From Williamsia sp. 1138 (GTDB lineage Bacteria > Actinomycetota > Actinomycetes > Mycobacteriales > Mycobacteriaceae), in NCBI RefSeq assembly GCF_002095435.2, contig NZ_MJEJ02000032.1, positions 52,555-116,554 of the forward strand: a stretch of DNA of 64,000 nt, given 5' to 3'. Shown here piece after piece: positions 55,195 to 64,000 of this stretch (the stretch's first letter is position 1; each line of letters starts with the position of its first letter). Under the pieces are notes generated by a model that saw nothing but the letters and a program-made list of their open reading frames with translations, made no database searches and had not been told where the DNA came from. Both the position numbers and the translations under genes were made by a program.

Positions 55195-55884
55195 ATGCGT
55201 TTTCACGACGCCGGCGCCAGGGTCGCCGGCGCAGTGGTGGACCTGGTGATCCCGACGATCTGTGGGGGATGCGGGGCGCCGGGCACGCGGTGGTGCCGCC
55301 GATGTGCCCTGGTGTTCGCCGACACCCCGATCGAGCTGAGGACGAGCGTGGTGCTCCCTGTACCCGCCTACGCGCTGGGCCGATACACCGCAGCGCGCAG
55401 ACGGGCGATCCTCGAGTTGAAAGAGCACGGGCGCACCGATCTCACCGTCCCGATCGGGTGCGCGCTGGCAACAGCACTGCGGACGCTGGACCGGTGGGCG
55501 GAGTTGCCGAGGTCGGCGCGCCTTGTCCTCGTCCCGGCGCCGACCCGATGGTGGGCCGCGCGCCGCCGGGGCGGCGACCCCGTGACCGCGCTCGCGGCGG
55601 CCGCCGCCGGTGAACTCGGTTCCGGGGTCTGCGTGATGCCCGCGTTGTTCACCTCGTCCTGGGCGCGGGATTCGGCAGGGCTGTCGGCGCCTGCGCGTGG
55701 TGAGAACCTGTCCGGTGCCGTCCGATTGCGACGGGGTGCCGATCTCTCCGCCTGCGGTGGGGGAGCCGCAGTCGTGCTGGTCGACGACGTGCTCACGACC
55801 GGCAGTACCGCCGCACACTCGATCGAGGTGTTACGACGCGCCGGGATCCAGGTGCACCTCGTCCTGGTGGTGGCCGCCGCGTGA
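55195..55884 (+). CDS. ComF-family phosphoribosyltransferase-like protein
   Basis: About 229 residues. A zinc ribbon CGGC ... CRRC at the N terminus and a phosphoribosyltransferase domain with the PRPP loop VVLVDDVLTTGST. ComF proteins act in DNA uptake in naturally competent bacteria; in actinobacteria the role is unproven. Matches Rv3242c by place between lpqB and hpf. ATG at 55195 fits family length; an in-frame ATG at 55126 (after GGTGAG) would add 23 Arg-rich residues. Confidence 0.85.
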   Translation: MRFHDAGARVAGAVVDLVIPTICGGCGAPGTRWCRRCALVFADTPIELRTSVVLPVPAYALGRYTAARRRAILELKEHGRTDLTVPIGCALATALRTLDRWAELPRSARLVLVPAPTRWWAARRRGGDPVTALAAAAAGELGSGVCVMPALFTSSWARDSAGLSAPARGENLSGAVRLRRGADLSACGGGAAVVLVDDVLTTGSTAAHSIEVLRRAGIQVHLVLVVAAA

Positions 55885-56060
55885 GCAGCCGAAGGTACCG
55901 AAATGATTGGCAGGCATAGCGATTGATGAATACCGGCCGGCGCGGTGGCCGACCCGGTACCGGTTGGACGCGTAAGTGAACATGCGTTGTCGAAAGTGTG
56001 GCGAACACCTGCCCGGCAGACTAACGTCGGGGGTGCACTCTCGAAAAGCCAGAGGTCAGA

Positions 56061-56075
56061 TCACCCATCGGGTGA
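56061..56075. promoter_or_regulatory. Small palindrome in the hpf leader
   Basis: TCACCC/GGGTGA separated by ATC, 96 bases before the hpf start. The comF-hpf gap is 286 bases and otherwise shows no gene; stress control of hpf is common, but I cannot assign a sigma factor. Confidence 0.3.
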
Positions 56076-56170
56076 CGTGGGGAGGTGAGGCCCAACTCTC
56101 AGACCGGTATGTGGCCGAGTGCGGTCGCGGTATCGGAAGTCCTGTTCACCAACCCAGGAGGTACGCCGCA

Positions 56171-56929
56171 GTGACGACAAGTGTCGGCAAGAATGCCGTT
56201 TCAGCCAACAGTGTCAGCCCCGATCCGGGTTCAGACCCGACGACGAGCGCCGATCCCTTCGACCCGGGCATATACGTCCGATCCGACTCAGATGAACTGT
56301 CCCGACCCGACGCCGAAGTGCAGGTCAGTGGCCGGAACGTCGAAATCCCCGAACATTTCCGAATCCACGTGATGGACAAGCTCTCACGTGTCGAACGCTT
56401 CGACCCGTCGATCTTCCGGTTCGACGTCGAACTTCATCACGAAAAGAACCGCAGACAGTCGAAGATCTGTCAGCGTCTCGAGATCACCGCCGTGGGTAAG
56501 GGCCCGGTGGTGCGAGGCGAGGCGTGCGCCGAGAACTTCTACGCCGCCCTCGACGCGGCCCTGAACAAACTGCAGTCCCGACTCCGCAGGACCAAGGACC
56601 GCCGCAAGGTCCACCACGGCTTGCGTACCCCGATCTCGGTGGCGGAGGCCACCGCCGCGGCCGACCCGATCCTCAACGGCGAGGCCTTCAAGCAGACGAA
56701 CTCCGCAGACGACGATCGCTGGGCCGATCATCTTCCCGAGGCCGCTGGTCCGGGACAGATCGTGCGCATCAAAGAGCATGAGGCGATCCCGATGACCGTC
56801 GACGATGCGCTGTACGAAATGGAACTGGTCGGTCACGACTTCTTCCTGTTCCATGACAAGGAGACCGACAAACCAAGCGTCGTCTACCGCCGACACGCCT
56901 TCGACTACGGATTGATCCGCCTCGCCTGA
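56171..56929 (+). CDS. hpf: Long-form ribosome hibernation promoting factor
   Basis: 252 residues. Following a 50-residue acidic lead, the S30AE domain (EVQVSGRNVEIPEHFRIHVMDKLSRVERF to ALNKLQSRLRRTKDR) binds the 30S subunit, and the C-terminal domain (IVRIKEHEAIPMTVDDALYEMELVGHDFFLF) dimerises to make 100S ribosomes. GTG at 56171 is chosen because AGGAGG lies 9 bases upstream. Same place as Rv3241c, next to secA. Confidence 0.92.
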   Translation: MTTSVGKNAVSANSVSPDPGSDPTTSADPFDPGIYVRSDSDELSRPDAEVQVSGRNVEIPEHFRIHVMDKLSRVERFDPSIFRFDVELHHEKNRRQSKICQRLEITAVGKGPVVRGEACAENFYAALDAALNKLQSRLRRTKDRRKVHHGLRTPISVAEATAAADPILNGEAFKQTNSADDDRWADHLPEAAGPGQIVRIKEHEAIPMTVDDALYEMELVGHDFFLFHDKETDKPSVVYRRHAFDYGLIRLA

Positions 56930-56945
56930 GGGCTCGGTGCAGGGC

Positions 56946-56994
56946 TGATCGACCTCACCGGGCGATTCCCCGGCGGTTGATCGGCCTCACTGGG
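56946..56994 (+). repeat. Direct repeat pair in the hpf-secA gap
   Basis: Two 17-base copies, TGATCGACCTCACCGGG at 56946-56962 and TGATCGGCCTCACTGGG at 56978-56994, two mismatches, 32 bases start to start (about three helical turns). A protein-binding role is possible. Confidence 0.5.
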
Positions 56995-57026
56995 GCACCC
57001 CTGCCACGAGCGTGGCTACCATGGAG

Positions 57027-57057
57027 TCCGACCTGCGGGGATCTGTAGGTCGGATTT
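57027..57057 (+). terminator. Hairpin between hpf and secA
   Basis: Perfect 8-bp stem TCCGACCT/AGGTCGGA with a 12-base loop followed by TTTCG. It may end the hpf transcript or act in the secA leader, 33 bases before the secA start. Confidence 0.55.
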
Positions 57058-57090
57058 CGTGTGTAGTCGATCGGATTGAGGATAAAACCA

Positions 57091-59910
<2,820 letters not shown>

Positions 59911-59947
59911 CGCTCGCAGCAAACGCTGACGATCTGAGTTCGAAAGG

Positions 59948-59993
59948 GAACCCGGGTGCCGCGGTACACGTCGTACTGCTGGTACCCGGGTTC
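59948..59993 (+). terminator. Terminator after secA
   Basis: GAACCCGGGTGCC at 59948-59960 pairs with GGTACCCGGGTTC at 59981-59993 (13 bp, one G-U), followed by TCTCTT. 37 bases past the secA stop. Confidence 0.8.
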
Positions 59994-60048
59994 TCTTGGT
60001 ACCGGGCCGGCGATGCCGGTCGGTGTCGCGAACTCGCCGGGGGGCGTA

Positions 60049-60585
60049 ATGACTTCAGCTCGCAGTACCCAGATGACTTACCTCGACCAGCCGGCCGAGC
60101 GTCTGCGGGTGATACCGGTGCCGCGGTACGAGCCCGAGGCCCGCGAATCGGGTTCGCGGCTCCGCGAGCCTCTCATGGCGCCCATCCGGCGACGGACGGC
60201 GCCGCCGCGTCCGGAGGCCGTGAACGTCGAGATCCGGCAATTCGCCACCGGGGCAATCAAATTGGTTCTGGAGGTCATGGATCGAAGGCGGCCGATCGGC
60301 CATCTGGCCCGGGTGGCGCTGCCGCACATCGCCGACCAGTTCCGCGTTGTACTGAACGCCGGCGGTACCACCAGGGCGCCTGCGACCTCCACCCTGCTGC
60401 GGGTGCACAGTCAGAGTTCCCGGCCGGACGCAGCGGAGATCACCGTGGTCTATCGGCGCGGGGAGCGGGTGCACGCGATGGGCGCGCGAGTGGAGAGGCG
60501 TCGGATCACCATGCCTGCCGCCACACCGACCGCACCCCGTCGCAAACAGTGGCGCTGGATGCTGGTCGCGATCACCGTCGAGTGA
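60049..60585 (+). CDS. Rv3235-like protein (DUF6459)
   Basis: 178 residues, soluble and basic. A Pro/Arg-rich N terminus (YEPEARESGSRLREPLMAP) is followed by a small alpha/beta domain: AIKLVLEVMDRRRPIGHLARVALPHIADQFR and AEITVVYRRGERVHAMGARVERR. It fits the actinobacterial DUF6459 group that includes Rv3235, which also lies near secA1. Function unknown. ATG at 60049 follows GGGGGG. Confidence 0.72.
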   Translation: MTSARSTQMTYLDQPAERLRVIPVPRYEPEARESGSRLREPLMAPIRRRTAPPRPEAVNVEIRQFATGAIKLVLEVMDRRRPIGHLARVALPHIADQFRVVLNAGGTTRAPATSTLLRVHSQSSRPDAAEITVVYRRGERVHAMGARVERRRITMPAATPTAPRRKQWRWMLVAITVE

Positions 60586-60659
60586 ATCGCCCGGCGCCCA
60601 CCTCGCCACGCCCTTGCCGTGCCGCGCCGCGAACTCACCCGGCGGCTACGATTGCCGAT

Positions 60660-62096
60660 GTGAACCGGCTGTCGCCTCAGGACTCGATGTTCTACTACCT
60701 GGACGAGCGCGGCGCCACCACTCAGGTGGGATCGCTCCTGATCCTCGAGCGTCATCCCGGTGGTCTGGACTACCCCACGTTGCTCAGTACTGTCGAGAGC
60801 CGCTTGCAGCTGGTTCCGCGGTACCGGCAGAAGATTCGTGAGGTGACGCTCGGTCTGGCCCGTCCGGTGTGGGTGGACGACCGCGAGTTCGACATCACTT
60901 ATCACGTCCGCAGATCCGCGCTGCCGAGCCCGGGCGCCGACGACCAACTGCACGACCTGGTCGCGCGTTTGATGTCGCGGCCGCTGGACCGTACCCGGCC
61001 ACTCTGGGAGATGTATTTGGTGGAGGGGCTCGCCGACGATCGGATGGCGATCCTGACGAAGACCCACCGGGCGTTGGTCGACGGTCACGAAGCGCTGGAG
61101 ATCAACCAGATCATCGTCGACGACACCCGTGAGCCCCCGGCAATGCCCGAAGACCTCTGGTTGCCCGATCGGGAGCCCGGCAATGGGGAGCTGGTGGTCG
61201 GTGCGATCACGGACGTGCTGACCAGACCGTGGGAGATGGTCGATCAAGTCCGCGCCGCGACCAACCAGGTCACCTCGGTGGGCCAGGCGCTCCTCGGTGC
61301 TGCCCGACGGGTCGAGACCGTCATGAAGATGGCCACCAGTTCGGCGCCGCCGAGTCCGTTGAACGGTGGGACCGCACCTGCCCGGCGGTTCACGGTTGCC
61401 TCCTGTTCCGCCGATGACTGTGTCGACATCGCAGAGCGCCACGGGTGCGCCCCGAACGACGTCATCCTGGCTGCGATCGCGGGTGCACTGCGACGTTGGC
61501 TGTTGTCTCGCGAGCGAGCCGTAGATCAGGTGGAGACAGTCCGTGCCATGGTGCCGATGTCGGCGTATCCCGCGGACGATGAGGCCATCGACTCTGGCGC
61601 GGACCTCGATGCCCAGGGTTCCGGAGCCCCGAGGGACTGGATGGCGGGTGGGCTGTACGGCTTCGTCACGGACCTTCCGGTGGGCGAACCAAATCCCGCG
61701 GTGCGGTTGTCGCAGGTCGCCCAATTGGCCGAGCGACACTCGCACTCGAACCGTCGTTCGCCGGTCGGTGAACCGTGGATCCCTGAGATCGGTCCGGCAA
61801 CACTCCACGCGATGACAGCGCGGGTGGCCGCGTCGTTGTCGCGGCGGTCGTTCAACGTGCCGATCACCATCGCCAGGGGGCCTCGGACTGCGCAGTATCT
61901 CGCGGGCAACGAGATCTTGGCCGTCTATCCAGTGCCGGTCCTGGTCCCCAATCGTGCGTTGTCGGTGGGACTCACGTCCTACAACGGCCGGATCTACTTC
62001 GCCTTCAACGCCGACCGGACGGTGATGTGGGACGTGGGTGCGATGAGCGAGTATCTCACTGATTCGTTCGAAGAATTGCTTCCCCGCACGCGGTGA
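60660..62096 (+). CDS. Wax ester synthase/diacylglycerol acyltransferase (WS/DGAT)
   Basis: 478 residues. MNRLSPQDSMFYYLDERGATTQVGSLL start, PLDRTRPLWEMYLVEGL, and a C-terminal NVPITIARGP family motif. The active-site HHxxxDG appears as THRALVDG, keeping the second His and Asp-Gly but losing the first His. These enzymes make storage triacylglycerol or wax esters from acyl-CoA. Its place recalls tgs3 (Rv3234c) near Rv3235. GTG at 60660 gives the family start; no strong ribosome-binding site is seen. Confidence 0.88.
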   Translation: MNRLSPQDSMFYYLDERGATTQVGSLLILERHPGGLDYPTLLSTVESRLQLVPRYRQKIREVTLGLARPVWVDDREFDITYHVRRSALPSPGADDQLHDLVARLMSRPLDRTRPLWEMYLVEGLADDRMAILTKTHRALVDGHEALEINQIIVDDTREPPAMPEDLWLPDREPGNGELVVGAITDVLTRPWEMVDQVRAATNQVTSVGQALLGAARRVETVMKMATSSAPPSPLNGGTAPARRFTVASCSADDCVDIAERHGCAPNDVILAAIAGALRRWLLSRERAVDQVETVRAMVPMSAYPADDEAIDSGADLDAQGSGAPRDWMAGGLYGFVTDLPVGEPNPAVRLSQVAQLAERHSHSNRRSPVGEPWIPEIGPATLHAMTARVAASLSRRSFNVPITIARGPRTAQYLAGNEILAVYPVPVLVPNRALSVGLTSYNGRIYFAFNADRTVMWDVGAMSEYLTDSFEELLPRTR

Positions 62097-62127
62097 TCCG
62101 CACCCGCCGTGCCCCGAGAAAGGTCAC

Positions 62128-62652
62128 ATGAGAATCTATCTGCCCGCCACGCTGTCGATGTTGGTGGCGCTCAACGAATCCGGCGACTTCAGGCCGGTGG
62201 GTGGTACGGCGTTCGCGCTCACCCCCGCTCTGCGTGAATCGTATGTAGACGGTGACGACGAGGAGCTCGCCGAAGCCGCCATCCGCGAGGCGGCGCGGGC
62301 GTCGTTGCGACTCATCGCCGCCGACAGCGACGACGAGCCCGCCGAGCCCACGGATACGCCGGCGTTGCCCGCGCGTCGAGTGGTGATTGCCGCCGACATC
62401 GACGAGGTCAAGTTGCGCCCGGATCTCGATGCCGCAGTCGTGAAAGTCGGCGCAGTGGTGCCCCTTTCGGCTGTCGCATCGATTCTCGTCGACGGCGCAG
62501 ACGCCGAGGACAAGGTGATCCGGGCCGTCGCGTTGGTCGATTCCGCGGACCTCGGCGACGAGGACTCGGAGCTCGCGGTCGGCGACGTCGAAGACTTCGA
62601 TTTGGGCTGGTATGCCACCCAGGAGCTACCGTTCCTGCTCGAGCTGCTCTGA
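62128..62652 (+). CDS. DUF6912-like acidic protein
   Basis: 174 residues, strongly acidic (runs of Asp/Glu near DGDDEELAEAA and AADSDDEPAEP). MRIYLPATLSMLVALNESG, ARRVVIAADIDEVKLRPD and a closing LGWYATQELPFLLELL match the actinobacterial family that includes Rv3231c. Function unknown. GAGAAAGG precedes the ATG, 31 bases after the WS/DGAT stop, so the two may be co-transcribed. Confidence 0.72.
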   Translation: MRIYLPATLSMLVALNESGDFRPVGGTAFALTPALRESYVDGDDEELAEAAIREAARASLRLIAADSDDEPAEPTDTPALPARRVVIAADIDEVKLRPDLDAAVVKVGAVVPLSAVASILVDGADAEDKVIRAVALVDSADLGDEDSELAVGDVEDFDLGWYATQELPFLLELL

Positions 62653-62716
62653 CCGGGCGACGTCGGCGGTGACTGATGGTCCAGGTGACCTACCTCATCT
62701 GGCGCGACGGCGTCGC

Positions 62717-62740
62717 CTAACCTACGGTTGCGTAGGTTAG
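62717..62740. promoter_or_regulatory. Perfect 10-bp palindrome upstream of the ferredoxin-reductase gene
   Basis: CTAACCTACG and CGTAGGTTAG with GTTG between, 32 bases before the start codon. This is the form expected of a TetR-type operator covering the promoter of a lipid-desaturation gene. The regulator is not known. Confidence 0.65.
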
Positions 62741-62772
62741 CGTGACACTGGCTCGTCGAATGGAGGCATCAA

Positions 62773-63894
62773 GTGGGTTGGCGTGAACGATTGGAAGAGC
62801 CGGTACGGGACGTCGCGAGTCGCCACCGGGCGATGAACACCATTCGCGCGCTCGCGGCCCGGGTCACCACGCCGCTGCTTCCTGACGACTACCTGCACCT
62901 GGCCAACCCGCTCTGGTCGGCGCGCGAGCTGCGCGGCAAGATCGTCGAGGTCCGGCCCGAGACCTCGGACTCGGCCACGATCGTCATCAAGCCGGGCTGG
63001 GGCTTCTCCTTCGACTATCAGCCCGGCCAGTACATGGGTATCGGCGTGCTGGTGGAGGGCCGCTGGACCTGGCGGTCGTACTCGCTGACGTCGGTGCCGC
63101 GCACTTCGGGGGAAGGGCGCAGCAAGCTGGTGTCGATCACGGTCAAGGCAATGGCTGAGGGGTTCCTCTCCGGCCACCTGGTGAACGGACTAGCGCCGGG
63201 GACGGTCGTGCGCCTGGCCGCACCGCAAGGCGAGTTCGTACTCCCGGCAGAGCTTCCCGAGAAATTGCTCTTCGTCACCGCCGGAAGCGGCATCACACCG
63301 ATCATGTCGATGTTGCGCACCATGGCCTCGCGGAGGCAACACACCGACGTCCAGTTGATCCACTCGGTTCCGACCGCCGCTGACGTGATGTTCGGGCAGG
63401 AATTGAAGGAGCTCGAGGCAGAGGGTCTGTTGCGCACGCACATTCAGCTGACCCGCACCGACGGCAAGATCGACGGCGCACGGCTGGACGCGCTTGTCCC
63501 GGACTGGGCACAGCGACAGACGTGGGCGTGCGGTCCTGCGCCTTTACTGGATTCGCTGACCCATATGTGGACGCAGGCCGGCCTGCGCGACCACCTGCAC
63601 ATCGAACGTTTCGCGCTCGAGCGGGGAGAGGTCGGTGCCGAGGGCGGGACGATCACGTTCGCGACCACCGGCAAGACCACCACGGTCGACGGGGCGACGA
63701 CACTGATGGCGGCGGGGGAGGCCGCGGGTGTCCAGATGCCGTTCGGTTGCCGGATGGGCATCTGCCAGAGCTGTGTCGTGATGCTCGGCAAAGGCTGTGT
63801 GCGAGACCTGCGTAGTGGCGCCGAACATGTTGAGGGCGAACGCATTCAGACGTGCGTCAGCGTCGCCGCCGGCGACTGCACGCTCGAGGTCTGA
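62773..63894 (+). CDS. Ferredoxin reductase with fused 2Fe-2S ferredoxin (Rv3230c-like)
   Basis: 373 residues. FAD domain with RSYSLTSVP (about 98-106), NAD(P) domain with [17 protein letters not shown] and [12 protein letters not shown], then a plant-type ferredoxin with CRMGICQSC and a later Cys in IQTCVSV. In M. tuberculosis Rv3230c passes electrons to the stearoyl-CoA desaturase DesA3. GTG at 62773 follows GGAGG. No desaturase gene lies before the window end. Confidence 0.9.
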   Translation: MGWRERLEEPVRDVASRHRAMNTIRALAARVTTPLLPDDYLHLANPLWSARELRGKIVEVRPETSDSATIVIKPGWGFSFDYQPGQYMGIGVLVEGRWTWRSYSLTSVPRTSGEGRSKLVSITVKAMAEGFLSGHLVNGLAPGTVVRLAAPQGEFVLPAELPEKLLFVTAGSGITPIMSMLRTMASRRQHTDVQLIHSVPTAADVMFGQELKELEAEGLLRTHIQLTRTDGKIDGARLDALVPDWAQRQTWACGPAPLLDSLTHMWTQAGLRDHLHIERFALERGEVGAEGGTITFATTGKTTTVDGATTLMAAGEAAGVQMPFGCRMGICQSCVVMLGKGCVRDLRSGAEHVEGERIQTCVSVAAGDCTLEV

Positions 63895-63952
63895 TCCGAA
63901 CGCACAAACCCACCTCGTCCGGGCAAACCCACTCGTTGCACGGAAGTTGTCA

Positions 63953-63979
63953 ACCTGTCTGAGACAGGTGTGGGTTTTT
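63953..63979 (+). terminator. Intrinsic terminator after the ferredoxin-reductase gene
   Basis: ACCTGTC/GACAGGT stem with loop TGA, then GTGTGGGTTTTT. It follows the stop by 58 bases, so the gene appears to end its transcript. The last 21 bases of the window show nothing. Confidence 0.75.
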
Positions 63980-64000
63980 CGATTGTTCGGCCTGTTCGGC

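Noticed and set aside
62717..62740. IdeR/DtxR iron box
   Set aside because: Arms read CTAACC...GGTTAG, the opposite order to the iron-box consensus, and the spacing does not fit. The 1822-1839 repeat has the right order but a 6-base gap.

Overview
High-GC actinobacterial chromosome. MtrA-MtrB-LpqB, PE, PPE, EspG and EsxA/B-like proteins, F420-type LLM oxidoreductase, WS/DGAT acyltransferase and an alkB-rubredoxin-rubredoxin-TetR cluster place it in the Mycobacteriales, and the combination best fits Gordonia or a close relative (inference; no rRNA is present to settle it). No rRNA, tRNA, CRISPR array or transposase gene was seen.

Layout. 0.07-5.3 kb: VOC protein, DUF4190-type membrane protein, Mtb12-like lipoprotein, and a two-component cassette made of a LuxR-type response regulator, a sensor kinase, a degenerate kinase-like membrane protein and a stand-alone LuxR domain. 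5.4-16.1 kb: the spc ribosomal-protein operon, split between rpsN and rpsH by a DUF4262 gene, a DUF559-like gene lying between short repeats, and a TerD-AIM24 gene; each half starts from a promoter that shares a near-identical 25-bp core. secY-adk-map follow. 16.1-21 kb: a VapC-like toxin gene overlapping a D-aminoacyl-tRNA deacylase gene that carries an antitoxin-like tail, a lipoprotein, an F420 oxidoreductase and a molybdopterin oxidoreductase. 21-29.9 kb: a complete L-rhamnose operon (mutarotase, transporter, isomerase, aldolase-dehydrogenase fusion, kinase, L-lactate dehydrogenase, LacI regulator) with two matching operators. 30.2-34.9 kb: infA-rpmJ-rpsM-rpsK-rpsD-rpoA-rplQ-truA, with a folded leader before rpsM.

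35-41.8 kb: a type VII secretion island with EspI-like ATPase, YbaB-like proteins, EspC-like protein, PE, PPE, EspG and two WXG100 proteins, but no EccB/C/D/E or mycosin. 42-60 kb: a block that matches the known Mycobacterium tuberculosis order Rv3253c-alkB-rubA-rubB-alkR-sahH-tmk-mtrA-mtrB-lpqB-comF-hpf-secA1, except that tmk and three proline-rich membrane-protein genes are reversed. 60-64 kb: Rv3235-like protein, WS/DGAT, DUF6912-like protein and a ferredoxin-reductase fusion related to Rv3230c.

The most unusual signals are (1) three long intergenic palindromes with a common arm, all between convergent genes; (2) the deacylase with an antitoxin-like tail; (3) the split spc operon with duplicated promoter; (4) the core-less ESX island with a frameshifted gene; (5) 36-bp tandem repeats, one of which supplies the ribosome-binding site of the alkane regulator.
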